A stretch of DNA of 64,000 nt from Marchantia polymorpha subsp. ruderalis (GCA_037833965.1 AP031353.1:23934501-23998500); one strand, 5' to 3'. Positions 1 to 11,780 are shown, counted from the stretch's first letter. Notes: generated by a model not told the origin, from the letters alone. Made by a program: numbers and translations.

Positions 1-1
1 C

Positions 2-142
2 CAAGTCCTCGGTGAAAATCTTGATGCTGGAGTGCACATAATGGCTATGAATATAGGAAACCGACCCACTTTTGCTGATGCTGATGGTGTAACAGTGGTA
101 AGTTGCTTAATTCAGGCTCCGATTCTTCACTGTTCCATTCGT

Positions 143-201
<59 letters not shown>

Positions 202-707
202 AGAAGATGGATGTGTGCATACAGCTTTTACTTCTACTATCTTCTGATGTTCCTCCGGATCTTGCAGGAAGTACACATACTCCACAATTATGGAGATGTC
301 GATTTCTACGGCAAGGAGATGAGATTCGTAATCTTAGGATTTATTCGCGAGGAAATGGAGTTTAAAAGTCTTGGTAAGCATATTGTGATTAGGACTAGTT
401 TACTTAACTGTGTCCATTTAAGTACTAATGTGCAGGCGATAGCAACACCGCTTGGTTACGAATGTCGTTGTGGAAGGATGATTGCCACTTACACCTGAGT
501 TATAACCAGTTCCTGAAATGTGTCATGAACGTTTTGTTGAAACTGGTGGGTCCTGAAGCATCGATGGATCTGTTTTCTGTCCTCCACTCTATTTTTGCAG
601 GGGAACTTGTGGAGAGAATACATGCTGATATAGAAATCGCAAGGAAGGGTCTAGAAGACGATGACATGCAACACTTCGCAACCGATGAGGTTTTCGTCAG
701 GAGATGA
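2..707 (+). CDS. RibF-type riboflavin kinase / FAD synthetase, C-terminal part (partial gene)
   Basis: Three exons give one continuous frame: 2-97, 268-373 and 601-707 (stop TGA 705-707), with GT-AG introns 98-267 and 374-600. The 5' part lies outside the window. The product matches the riboflavin kinase domain of bacterial-type bifunctional RibF: the NIGNRPTF segment (flavokinase nucleotide/flavin site), then EVHILHNYGDVDFYGKEMR, then the helical end LVERIHADIEIARK. This domain phosphorylates riboflavin to FMN; the unseen N-terminal domain would adenylylate FMN to FAD, probably in the plastid. The first intron carries a long TA microsatellite. Higher-plant plastid RibF proteins are generally described as lacking the kinase domain, so its presence is noteworthy. 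Family assignment is firm; bifunctionality is inferred. Confidence 0.85.
145..196. repeat. (TA)n microsatellite in RibF intron
   Basis: An uninterrupted AT dinucleotide run of about 26 units lies inside the first visible RibF intron, between the donor at 98 and the acceptor ending at 267. It produces Tyr-Ile repeats in spurious open frames. Confidence 0.97.
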
Positions 708-2400
708 CACTGTAGGATTTTAAGGTAGAAGACATTAATGGAGATTAGGAAAAAGAGCGTGTATATATTTTTTATTTTCTTAACGGTGACTTCAACGAGT
801 TGAACTCGGTTAGCGTCACCGGGAAGTGTAACGGAACTAGATTCAGATTGTGAGGGCTATAAGGGCAATTCTCGACGGCATAGTCCAGAGAGCCGATTTC
901 ATCAATGTTTATGAGCAGTCAGTCATAGAAATACGAAATTCAGTAATTAATCTGCTCGAAGTGTCATGTATACGAAGTGGAGGACTCCTGGGCTGAAGAT
1001 TAGAGCCTACTTAACGCTTTCTTACTACGACCTGTCTGTTGAGATTGTCATCTTGTACTCTGACTACTGATAATTATAACTATCCGATTTCCCTGACCTT
1101 AGAAATATATGTAATAGCATCTGGAGATTTTTCTGATTCCAAAGGTGACCATTCCCCTTCATGACTACTAAGCAAAGTAACACACACTGGTAGCGGTTTA
1201 ACGGCTTCAAATGCGAGACAGAAACTCCAAGTATATGAAGAAGCAAGTCTCATGCGGTGGATTTTTTGTGCTGTAGTAGGTTCAAATGGTAATGACAATT
1301 CCAACGCGCAAGTTTCCAAATAGAAGCGTGAGCACGCCAATAGTAAGCCAGAAAAAACATAGAGAAGTGCACGTTTCTAGCACTGCTTATTGCTGGAGCT
1401 GTCTACCGTACATACGAAATGGGTTTACCGATTCAGAAAGTAGAGAAGATTACCGAAGAGCAGATGATTTGACGTAGTTACAGATGAGTTAGGTTGTTGT
1501 ACGAGGCTCGGGATTTCGCGGAACGGGACGGTGTCATGCTCAAGAATAAGTCCGCTGGTTGACTAGTTCTCGTGGGTCCGATGTTTTGACTTTTGCGACT
1601 TCTGTGACATCAGCGACTTTTTCCAGTTTTACACCAGCTGGTCCAGCGATCTCACACCAGCTGGATTGCTGGTCCATTCCACTCCGTTCCGAACAACTGA
1701 CTACAGCGGTTCAGTCTCGCAAGGTAGTTATCCGAACAGGAAATGAATCAGATGGATAACGGAATTCACTTCACCCTGACGCATCAGTAGCACTCAACAA
1801 GTTCCTTCTGACATCGACTCCTCGACGAGAACGTCCCATGGGTTCCCAAGATTCGTCCATCCCCTGGGCATGAAGTGGCATCTACGGTGCCATGCCCCGT
1901 CCTTATCTAGGCGCAGGCCATCATCTGCCGTCGTGAAAGGTACCAGACCTCAAACATTGGAAAGCCGCAAACGAACATCTGCTTCCAGAAGGAAACCACG
2001 GCCGTTGGCGACGATGAGGGATGGCCCCGTGATAGCCTAACAGCCCGATAATCTACACATTGCACACGACGCCAATCCTGACGCTTTACCATCCGATGAG
2101 AATCTACGTTCTGGTGGAGGCAAGTGGTACAGTCTGCAATTATTGTCACCAGCTTCAATCGGAATCACTCCGCACTTCCGAGGTGCGTCCAAATTGAGGC
2201 ATTCAATCCTGCATTGGAAGCACTGGCACGTCCGCAACGAGCTGAGCCGAGCTGGAAATGTCGGCCCAAGACCTTTTGTCGAGTACAAGACTTCCCCTCC
2301 GTGCGATTCGTGCAGAGCAATCACCTTGCGTCGACATGTCCGGACTCCAAGTTCCCGAAGGAAAGGCGAAGAGGCTCCAAATGATCCACAAAAGGCCGTC
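708..2400. other. Intergenic, nothing recognised
   Basis: No family, RNA gene or clear exon was recognised on either strand. Open frames are short (under 100 codons) and overlap on both strands. A few Cys-containing short frames around 2040-2390 recall a retroelement gag zinc knuckle but lack the spacing of one. Confidence 0.5.
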
Positions 2401-3499
2401 CCCTCCTTTCCACTTTCTAGCTAGGAGCTGCTACCAGCAATTCTTCACCCCGATTTGTCTCATCTACACGGACTCGTCCCATTCTATTCATTCGGCGGCG
2501 TTACGGAGTGTGAGCTCGAGGAGCACGCTCCCTCGCTACGACGGTAGGGCTGCCGATCGTCCTAATGGCCTCGAGCATTACGTGCCAAGGGCGCGGCGGC
2601 GCTGAGCTGTCCGGCACCGGGGCTTCACGTCAGCACGGAGCGCGAGAACAGAACCACTTTCGGATGCTGGCGCTTCTCGTCTCCGTGGGAATGCGTGGCG
2701 TCCGGAAGCCGACCTGGCATCGGCCTCGGCCAGCGAACTCGCTGGCTCCTTCAGATGGACGTCCGCGATGGTTTTACGGTTAGCGCAGCGACGGGCGCCA
2801 TCATTCCTTCCGTCGTGCGCTCCCGGCGACGGACCCCGCGGCAGTAAGTGCCGGGCCTGACGCGGCGGACCGGCAAGCACCTCCCGGCGGGACGCTGGCG
2901 CCAGACGGCCTAATTCTTGAGGCGCGAGGTGCCGACGGGAGCTGGACCGACCGGCGCTGCGACGCCGGTGCCGATTTCTGTTGCTTCGGTTGGCAGGCAA
3001 TGCGACGATCCCCGTTCGTTGGACAGGTTTCCCGTTGCCCGTCCTCTAACGAGAAATCGCCTGCAGGGCTGCTGCAGTTTGCTGCTGCTGCTGCGGCTGC
3101 GGGTGGAGCTCGGACGGACAGCTTCGTCGAGCGAGGGAGGAGGGTTGCTGGTGGTCGTCATGGCGCGGCCGAATGCGGGGACGCAATTTCTTAGCCCGTG
3201 CCGTTGCGAGTGCGGGCGTGGGCCGAGGAGGTGATCGTCGTGCTCCGGGCGATGGTGGTGGTGGTGGTGGTGGAGGAGGAGGATGCGTGGAAGATGGAGC
3301 TGAGGAGAGCTTTTCGCTGCAGAGAAGCTGATTCGTGGTGCTTCCGACAGGGTTCGAGTAGCACGACGAGGACGAGGGATTATTTTTAAAGATTGGTGCG
3401 AGGATTCGGGTGATGGATCGATGGTGCGAATGAGGTTCGGAGGAGGAGGAGGAGGAGGAGGGCGATTCGGATTTTTTATTTGACATCGGGCGAGGTGGA
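2401..3499 (+). promoter_or_regulatory. GC-rich promoter/leader of the TBL gene
   Basis: Base composition rises sharply compared with the upstream DNA. The stretch ends in purine-rich trinucleotide repeats just before the ATG at 3500, as seen in the leaders of other genes in this window. Long minus-strand open frames here are Pro/Ser/Arg-rich shadows of those repeats. No TATA box or transcription start can be fixed by eye. Confidence 0.4.
3253..3461. repeat. GGT/GGA trinucleotide repeats in leader
   Basis: A (GGT)n run followed by (GGA)n occupies about 3253-3292, and a second (GGA)n run of eight units lies at about 3438-3461. Both lie within 250 bases upstream of the TBL start codon and would be in its 5' untranslated region or proximal promoter. 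Confidence 0.9.
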
Positions 3500-4696
3500 A
3501 TGGGCTGGATGAGTGGAATTCGCGTCAGGGATTGGATTCCGCGCTGCCACATTGCAGTGCCGGTCTTGTTCTGCGGGCTGTCGCTCTTGTGGGTGTTCGA
3601 TCAGACGTATCTGCACTCGGGCATCTCGGCGCACGAGTACCTGTACGCGGCGCTGCTGCCCACGTCCGAGGCCATCCAGCAGGCGAACGCGCGGGGCTCG
3701 GTGCCCAAAAATTGCGACATCTTCTCGGGCCAGTGGGTGTACGACGAGGACCTGCCTTTGTACGATGGATGCAAGTTTGCCGAGAGGGGTTTTGCGTGCC
3801 AGAGGAATGGGCGCCACGACCTACGGTACCAGAAGTGGAGATGGCAGCCCCACGATTGCGTGCTTCCGAGATTCGATGCCTCCGACATGTTGAACCGGTT
3901 GAATGGATCGCGAGTGGTGTTCGTGGGCGACTCGATGGGCCGCACGCAGTGGGAGTCGCTGAGTTGCCTCTTGCTGCAGGCGGTGGCGGATCAGAGCTCC
4001 GTGAAATTGATCGGCGGCCCCATCACCAAAACCACTCCCTTCATGCGAGTGCGCTTCGCGGCGCACAATCTCTCGCTCGATTACTACCGGAGCCCGTTCC
4101 TGGTGGATGGCGGTCGGGACGTCCCTCCTCGATCTCCGAAACGGGTTCGCTCGACGCTCAAGCTCGAGCGCATGGGGCACGTCGCCAGGAATTGGCACAA
4201 GGCCGACCTTCTGGTGATGAACACCGGCCACTGGTGGAACTCCGAGAAGACTTATGATCTGGGCTGCTACTTCGAGATCGGCAAGCAGTTGATGGTGGGC
4301 ATGAAGGTGGAGGCCGCGTTCAGGAAAGCTCTGGCCACCGTGACGTCGTGGGTCAATAACCACGTCGATTTCAACCGAACGCAGGTTTTCTTCCGCACCA
4401 TCGAGCCCTCTCACTGGACCATGGCCTTCAGCCAACTGCCCGTCAATTCGTCCACATCGCGCATGGTCTACCCCAAAGCCCTTTACCTGGCGGAGGCTGT
4501 GAGGCAGGCGGGCGCTTCCGCAATGCTGCTCAACATCACTACTCTCTCCTCTTACCGGCCCGACGGCCACGTCTTCAACTACACCAGAAGCCCCGTGCTG
4601 GATTGCGCCCACTGGTGCTTACCGGGAGTTCCCGATACATGGAACGAGCTCATGTACTTCTCGCTGCGGATCAAAGGCCGAGGGGTTTGGGCTTAG
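3500..4696 (+). CDS. Trichome birefringence-like (TBL/PMR5) polysaccharide O-acyltransferase
   Basis: A single-exon gene of 398 residues. A hydrophobic signal anchor at about residues 18-33 predicts a type II Golgi membrane protein. The PMR5N region follows at about 71-125 (NCDIFSGQWVYDEDLPLYDGC, then the KWRWQPHDC segment). The TBL esterase-like domain carries the GDS motif at 143-145 (VVFVGDSMGR) and the C-terminal DxxH at 368-371 (DCAHWCLPG), which supply the Ser and Asp/His of the catalytic triad; NTGHWW sits at 241-246. Family members O-acetylate cell-wall polysaccharides such as xylan, pectin or mannan; the substrate cannot be read from the sequence. The first ATG of the frame is used; a second lies three codons on. 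Length is typical or slightly short, and no frameshift is seen. Confidence 0.95.
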   Translation: MGWMSGIRVRDWIPRCHIAVPVLFCGLSLLWVFDQTYLHSGISAHEYLYAALLPTSEAIQQANARGSVPKNCDIFSGQWVYDEDLPLYDGCKFAERGFACQRNGRHDLRYQKWRWQPHDCVLPRFDASDMLNRLNGSRVVFVGDSMGRTQWESLSCLLLQAVADQSSVKLIGGPITKTTPFMRVRFAAHNLSLDYYRSPFLVDGGRDVPPRSPKRVRSTLKLERMGHVARNWHKADLLVMNTGHWWNSEKTYDLGCYFEIGKQLMVGMKVEAAFRKALATVTSWVNNHVDFNRTQVFFRTIEPSHWTMAFSQLPVNSSTSRMVYPKALYLAEAVRQAGASAMLLNITTLSSYRPDGHVFNYTRSPVLDCAHWCLPGVPDTWNELMYFSLRIKGRGVWA

Positions 4697-5646
4697 CATA
4701 ATTCACTCACCGCTGCTTCGATGCAATCTCCGAAGCTCGAGGTGCCGCCTCCCTTATGAATGAATGGGAGAACGCCTTCATGGAGAAGTGATCGTCGGCC
4801 GTCACTCATGACCGAAGTCCTGAAATTAGTGGACTGTCACCAGTACGAAGTGGAGTTTAGCTCTGCATCCGGAGTCTTCTGCTGGAAAAGCTGGAGGATG
4901 ATAATTCGCCTCCGGCAGGCAAGAACATCTATGACTCGTTGGAAATGAGCAGCACACGAAAGTTGTGTCGTCAGGAAGGCTCGTTGGGCCCGGTCATGCC
5001 ACGACATGAATGACACCGAGCTCAAGGGAGCATGAAATGAGGAGGTCTGGGAACCGAATGAAGATTCGTCTCCTCGGGGCTTCATCGAGAAGCTCTGTGG
5101 TTCGAGAGAGGCAAGGGTGAAGAAGTAGGAGATAGCAGGCCTAGCTTGCTTCCCACGACAGCACCTGTCGGAACATAAAATACTGGTTTCTGAGAACCTC
5201 CTCACTGCTAACCACAGTCACTGCCCGAAGGGTGGAGGATGTGGAATGGGGAAGTATACAGCAGAGTGATGATCTGCTCCTCGCCGAGATCTGGGACAGA
5301 CTCTCTGCCAGGAGGTTATGTCTTATGAGGAGGACTGGCCTATAGAGTGGGAGGTTTGGTCCTCACGTTAGTTAGTTCGGGAATGCATCGGCTCGATGAA
5401 AATCAGATGTTTAGCTTTAGGCATGTCGAAAATTTTGTAATCTCTGCCTTTTTTGTACAGCAGCAGCTCGGCAAAGTGCAATCGTCGTGGCAAGAGGAAC
5501 ACTTCCAATGCGAGTGCTCACTCACTAGCCTCCGACACGGAACCGATTGGTGATGAATCGTGAGCCGCAGCTCGTTTAGTGATTGTGCATGCTCAGGACT
5601 CCATAACGTCCGAACATGTGCAACAGGACAGCTAATGGCTTCTTGG

Positions 5647-5652
5647 AATAAA
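5647..5652 (+). terminator. Candidate polyadenylation signal (AATAAA)
   Basis: AATAAA lies about 950 bases after the TBL stop. The region 4697-5646 would then be its 3' untranslated region, which fits the absence of any other recognisable gene there. The match is short and could be chance. Confidence 0.3.
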
Positions 5653-8319
5653 CAAAAGAGTTTCAGCTGGATATTCTCGTCTTGTTCCTCTCGTGCAGTT
5701 TATATCGTGATGTGAGTGCACCGTGAGGCATTCCGATCCAATTTACTATCCTGTGTTCAATGGTCCAGCTCGTAGCAGGGAACTCGTTTGGAGAAATGCC
5801 ATACCACACTTCACAGGCTTCAAGAGAAAGCAAAGTACCGTCTCTTCGGTTCAGCCATGGACAGAATGCTCCACTCGCAGAAGCAATACCGTTTCAACGT
5901 AGCAGGGCATAGAAAGAGAAACGGAATTGCAAGGGCACTCACGAGATAGGGCTCTAGAGAGTCTCAATTTTGCAGACACTGTCTGAGAAGTCGGATGCCG
6001 AATAAATACGTACCTCCAGAGCACAGTACTTTCTACCGAGAACTGTCTAGTGGTAAACAGCAACTCACATTCGCTCGAGCAGAATTAAATCTTCCATCTT
6101 CACAACGATGAGTTTCTTCGGGCGTTCTTGGTACAAGGATTTCGTCGGAGTTTGACTTTCCTCTCGTCTTCTGCCAATAAAAGGGCCTGAAGTTTTTGTC
6201 ACCGTTCTCCATTATTTTGCGTGAATTCTCCGACCACGCGGGCTATACTAGTGACTCACTCATCTGATATTTAATTACGTCTACTCAGTGATGAACAGAC
6301 TTTCACACATATTCGTTAGCACTGTGTATGAGCAAAGGGAACATATGATTCAAAAATATGGCGTTCATACCTCGCACAAATATGTAAACCACGATATCTT
6401 CTTCAACTTTATCTCAAAAATCTCCGCAATTGACAAATTGAAGATACAGTACTACCAAAATGTCTTAGGGCCAATTCGTATTGACAGTATTGATAGTCTT
6501 CTTGCAAAAAGTGTTAGAGTGATCCAAAGCACGGACAAGATATAACTTCAACCATAACTTAAGAAATCAGTGTGTCTCTAATAAATTATATAAATGTTAA
6601 TATATTGCATCAATTCGCAAATCGATTATATTTGTGATACGTGTATAATAATTTCTAAACTATCTATCTATATTTAGCAACTCTAAATATTTAATCATTA
6701 TGCAAAATGAAATTTTGATGCGCCTACAAATCGCACTATTATATACATCATCTTACAAACCCTAAACTTACATATACATCAGAAATAATATAAACATATT
6801 TTAAAAAATGTGCAGCCACATGGATATATATCATTAATACATAAATAAATTATATACTACCTCGAAATATACACGATTACATTGCACTCGTAATCATAGC
6901 ATAAGAAAGCGAATAATAATGAGCCATAGCATAAAATAAAGATTCTATCTTAAGTAGATCAGCGGTCGACGTTGAACTTTATATACTTTAGTCCCCAAGA
7001 CTGACCACATCTACCAGATTCACATTCTCCACATTTGATTTAAATATCATACTGCAACATATTTAATAACTAGAGCTCAAAACTCTGACGTCTAGATCTT
7101 CTAATGCTATCAACCACAATTATACATGTACAATCTAGAATTGGTCAAACAGCAATCTATGTTTTACGACCTACACTTCTCAACTGAATGAACTAAATGT
7201 ACTGTTTATGGTGCAGATCTATATCTCTTTGGAACATACATTGCAAACACATCTTAAATCATATTACAGATGTTCTCAAACATGCTTTAAGTATAATGAA
7301 ACTTTTACTTGAATTGGTGGTTAGATCAATCTATATCATTAATTTACATTGAACTCATGAATACATGAACTAGGATGATATAATGTTTAATCTTTCTTTG
7401 CAAATCTAACTACCGGAATGTACAACAAATATCCAAATTTACATAAGTTGCATTGCATTTTTTTGCTTAAGCATTCCATTTGATTTCACATTGAAAGTTT
7501 ATATCAAACATGACATATGACATACTCTCAAATAATGAGTATTAATTCATCAATAAGAAAAAATTTGTATTATGAATATGATGTTTATTTTTTTCAATGT
7601 GTAAATTGAAAACTCATAGCATTCACGATGATTGTTCTTTCATTGTTCTCTCAAGAAACAGCTAAGCTATTTTTAAATTACTATTTAATCATTTTTATGA
7701 AATTCTAATATTTAAGATAGTAAATAACGAAAATAATATCTTATCAATATTAAATTTAATATTTTGTTTCTCAGCTTAATATATTTAAAGAATACCAAAA
7801 AAATTATTCAACTAATAATTTGAAACAATTTAGCATTTATAGAAAGTAATAATAAAAATTTGTAGATTCATGTAACAAATATGTATTTATATGATTAGAC
7901 AAGGTTCGATAACATTGGAGAAAGGAATGAAAAAAGAAACTTTTTTTCTTTTCGACATAGGTCTGTCTGAGTAATTTCAGGTTTTTAAGACAAAAATCAT
8001 ATTCATGTCATAAACGAGATTAATCGTTTTGTAATAGCTCAAAGCAAGTTAGACAACAAATGAGCATCGATTGATTTGTGAAGAAAGACACCGAAAGGGA
8101 AAAACGTATTATTTAAAAATTATATACATAAATCTCAAGCTTACAAAATTTCGCATCCGAGGAATCGTCTCTTATGAAATTTACATAATACCAAACAAGA
8201 ATACTCGACCGCAGAAATGAAGATATTCCTAGATCTATAATCGACCAGAGTAGCTGTACAGGACTGGAGGAAATACAACGATCATTCTTACAGGCCCGGA
8301 ATATGGAAGCTTTAAGCCC
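5653..8319. other. AT-rich gene-free DNA
   Basis: Composition turns strongly AT-rich from about 6500. Only one open frame of note exists (6288-6545, 85 codons), with no recognised family. No terminal repeats or coding remnants of a known transposon were identified. Confidence 0.5.
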
Positions 8320-8357
8320 GGTATGCGGAACGTACGTGACCTGCGAGCCCCGGGATT

Positions 8358-8394
8358 CGTAGCCCGGGTTGCGCTTAGGGTTCCTCGTGAGCCC
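8358..8394 (+). promoter_or_regulatory. Telo-box promoter block, eL41 copy A
   Basis: A 37-bp block is identical, in reverse orientation, to 14045-14081 upstream of the second eL41 copy. It contains TTAGGGTT (telo-box AACCCTAA on the other strand) at 8375-8382, flanked by GAGCCC and CCCGGG. Telo-boxes are established elements of plant ribosomal protein gene promoters. The block ends 203 bases before the start codon; conservation continues more loosely on both sides (CCGCCGAT and CACGTACGT-like segments). Confidence 0.8.
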
Positions 8395-8597
8395 GATCGG
8401 CGGATGGAGACAAATCGTCAATCGGTCTCGTCGGAGGAGGAAGCGCAGCAGTGGAGAAGAGTTCGGGGTCGGGGTCCTTTTAGGGTGCAGCAGCAGCCGC
8501 AGACTATCTCTTTCACGCTCTCCTTTCTCTCCCCTGTCAATCGAAAATCTGTTCTCTCTGAACACGCGCAGTTGATCAGCGTCACCCCAACCCCACC

Positions 8598-9206
8598 ATG
8601 AGGGCCAAGGTGCGTGCGGAATCCCCTCTGCAGATGGTTTCTTTCTGTTTTGACGATGTGAATTGTTGGCATTCGCGGATGTGTGAATGAATGTCAAATG
8701 CCGTCACTAGTAGGGTTCGGATGTGGTAGGTCTCAGCTTTATCTGCCTGGATTTGTGTGTTGTTTGCGATGTTGTTGTTTACCCTGTCGCATAGCGTGGA
8801 ATGTCAATACTTGAGTGGAAGTCTTAAGCCCATATTTTTCTTGCACCTAGGGTTTCCTTTTCTCAATCTTTGATCTGATGACCGGATTCTATCTTGGAAG
8901 ATTGAAGGAGTTGAGCTCACAATATACTAAAAGATGATCATCTCTAGCACTCCATGACCATGATCTGGTCTCAGTTTTCATCGAATTCCTGCCGCTTTCT
9001 TCCGTCGAGTAGTAGAGTGATAAGTTCACTAGATTTGCTCTGGGGCGTGAGAAGCTCGAGTTGTACCACCTACCTGTTTCTTGGTTCTCTGAAATGATGA
9101 CGTGAATCACGATCTAACGATGCTCTGCTCTCTGTCTCAGTGGAAGAAAAAACGTATGAGGAGACTGAAGCGCAAGCGCCGCAAGATGAGACAGAGATCT
9201 AAATAG
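8598..9206 (+). CDS. RPL41: Large-subunit ribosomal protein eL41, copy A
   Basis: Two exons encode the complete 25-residue protein: 8598-8609 (MRAK) and 9141-9206 (WKKKRMRRLKRKRRKMRQRSK and stop), with a GT-AG intron at 8610-9140. eL41 is the smallest ribosomal protein, almost all Arg/Lys, and sits at the intersubunit bridge of the 60S subunit. The sequence has the invariant form known across eukaryotes. The gene is too short for ordinary ORF detection. The leader just upstream is pyrimidine-rich (about 8500-8540), as in translational-control leaders of ribosomal protein mRNAs. The second, inverted copy at 13190-13825 encodes the same protein. Confidence 0.97.
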
Positions 9207-10527
9207 GCTGTTTGCCGGTTTAAGGAGTTGTAGCTTACAGTAGCCAGCCGCTGCGTTTTGGAGCTGCACACTCACCGCCACAAGTAGCCTTACTTAGACT
9301 GGTAGGCAAGCTTCGATGACGGATGGTAGAAAAAATTTCAATGCACATTTTCATCGGCTTGCTTGGGGACAGCTTCAGCAGTGAGTCGCAGTTGAAGTGC
9401 AAGAGAATGAGCAGCTGCAGGAATGGAGCGTCTCAGATACGTTTGAAATTTGGACTCGCCCTTCGCGTTGGGACCTTGTTTCCAAAACTGTATACTTGGG
9501 GAGCAGATTTCAAGGCAACCTTACTGAACTTGCTTTTGTTACTCTGCTTCGTCGGGAAAAACAATTACATTGTAAGATGTGAGTTTTTGAAAGAATTTCG
9601 CACTTTGATACTACCTCTTATTCACTATCCGCTCGTCTTGTTCGAAATATCTCTATTGATCCATGTTCCACGGTGTGATCTGCCTAGCATAGTTGAAATG
9701 CAAATGAAAGGTGCGACATGTGAACACAAATTGCCGGTGCTGTCAGCCGTTTAAACCGATCGCTGTTCCCTTTTCTCGTCAGTACCTTTAGTTTGTCTAG
9801 CCTTGTGGGGTTGATGTAATATGATAACTTCCTCCTTTCTGGTGATATTAGGTGTAGATGTGGATGAAGTGAAAGGTTTTGGTGTTTTCTTTTGGACACA
9901 TTTCGAGCAGTTTCTCGTGGGGAATGATGCCGCACAGAAATTTTGGATACAACGCTGTCGATAGGAATGAAGAGCAGTGTCCAAAGCATTTGGAGTCTCG
10001 TGTCCGTGTGTCGGAATTATAGGTTTAAGTGTTGCGAGGTGTGAAATACATATTAACTTAATCTTTACCGACAGTACCTATCGACACTGGGAACTTTGGA
10101 GTAGCACATGCAAGGATTTCTCCGTACACGGGCCAATCTTGACACACGTGCGAGAACAGCGCAATCTTCTATTCCGCCGCATAGAATGTGATCTCAATCG
10201 GAGATAATTTACTGAATGTTATGAGGAGAAGTTACCGCGTCGCAACCCGAATCTAGACCGGAGGTCGAAACTCAAGTATCCAGTAACGTGAACGTTCTAG
10301 AGTACGTGGAGAATGCTTGTGTAGTGCAACAATTTCACGTGAAACTACCGCCTTGGCGTCAAGGGGAGAAAAGTAGTCTGCGAAAACTGGCGAGTGTCGT
10401 GGATTATTGTAGTAAACTGTGCGAACGTGAATCAGTGTAAATTGTCATAGTAAATACTGGAAAAGTATGTGATCAATGAAAGTGTAGAGATTTGCTTGAT
10501 GGATCTCCGCTGAAAGTAATTTGCTTG

Positions 10528-10613
10528 GTTTAACCCGTAGGACACCACCGACGGTCTTCAATTGGATATAGTTTAACCCGTTGGACCCCAACGACGGTCT
10601 TCCTTTGGACATA
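10528..10613. repeat. 43-bp tandem repeat, two copies
   Basis: Units 10528-10570 and 10571-10613 share GTTTAACCCGT, GACGGTCTTC and TTGGA.ATA with a handful of substitutions. Both units are the same length with no gaps. Confidence 0.9.
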
Positions 10614-11780
10614 GTTGACGGCATAGTTCTTGTAACTATGATTATTATTAGTTACAATGCGAAGATTACAATCAGATATCAATATTTGATTATAATTTTT
10701 GGTGGATAATCACAACAAAGATCGATTTTGCTCGAAATGTAATTTGTCGATTGCAATGATTTGCGGATATCTCTGTTGACTCCCATCTGCACCCTCCTGC
10801 GGATTCGAGCTCGTACCGGAAAGTGGTCCGAGCTCAAGTCTCTCGATTAACCATTTGTGGCGAACAAATAAACTCCGGATAAACATTTTGCTTGTATCAT
10901 TTTGGTCTGTCAGCGGGTGCGATTGACTCGTTCAACTCTCTCTCGTTGTTATTAGAACATAGGTGCATCGTTGATGGATCCCATCGGGTAAAATGAAACC
11001 TGAAGTGTACTATCAAGCAGATTACTTCCCGCAGAGATCAAACATCGAACAAATCTCTCCATGAAAATGCGAAATAATTTAAAGGAGGCGAGAAGAAGAA
11101 AGTAAATGCACCTGATGGTACAGTGAACAAAGTTACTCTCACACGCAGAGTGGATATGCGTGTAGTAAACGAGAATGTGAAATTGACAACTAACGAAACT
11201 CAAAATTTTGACTCTTCACTCTATCCAGGTATGTAAATTTTAATGTGTAAAGTCGTTCACTCTTTTAAGCGAAACACTCTCTACTCGTTCTTAATCAACA
11301 ATCAGAGAATAGGAAATTGCAAAATCACCATCCATAATCGAAACGAATTCTATGTGCAACTTATCGGTTATATCGTTGGACCTGATTGACCTGGTTATAT
11401 CGTTGGACCAACTGAGCGAGAAATTATTTGTGAAGATAATCAAAATTTACAAAACTTACCTTGTCTTAGACCTTAGGTATGTTTCTACATCGTACAGTTA
11501 TTTTCTCTTTTATTTATACACCTAACAGTATGCACAATTTGCTAAATCGCTTTGATGTAACGAATTTTTTGTTGTTTCCGAATCAATTTTCGGAAATAGA
11601 AAGTGATATGTAATGTTCATTTGAAGTGTTCTGGTTGTCTATTAGTCTTGGTAGAAGATAACGACATGTCCCTTTGACTACTGTCTAATATGGGATTTAA
11701 AATGATCATAGTTTCGTCACTATTTGAATCTGTACGCAATGATGAATGATGAATTCTTTAAGACATTGTGAGCGGGTATA

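Larger units (their letters stand above)
8320..9620 (+). repeat. Inverted duplication, arm A (eL41 locus)
   Basis: This block is present again in reverse orientation at about 12785-14110. Homology covers the promoter, 5' leader, both exons, parts of the intron and about 400 bases after the stop codon. Exons are almost identical, the 3' flank is roughly 80 percent identical by eye, and the introns are more diverged but share segments such as TAGGGTTCGGATGTGG and GTAGCGTGGAATG-like motifs in order. Confidence 0.9.

Noticed and set aside
103..498. 131-codon frame with Tyr-Ile repeats
   Set aside because: It is the translated TA microsatellite and flanking intron of RibF, overlapping real exons in another frame.
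2037..2424. Short Cys-containing frames on both strands resembling a gag zinc knuckle
   Set aside because: The Cys/His spacing of a CCHC knuckle is absent and several frames are open at once, so composition explains them.
3046..3552. Minus-strand 168-codon frame with poly-Pro and poly-Ser
   Set aside because: Shadow of the GGT/GGA repeats in the TBL leader.
3821..4612. 263-codon minus-strand frame
   Set aside because: Antisense shadow of the TBL coding region, which has clear family motifs on the plus strand.
11668..11690. GTCCCTT near 11674 as a possible U6 5' end separated from the U6 3' half
   Set aside because: Only seven or eight bases match and the distance is wrong; chance is sufficient.
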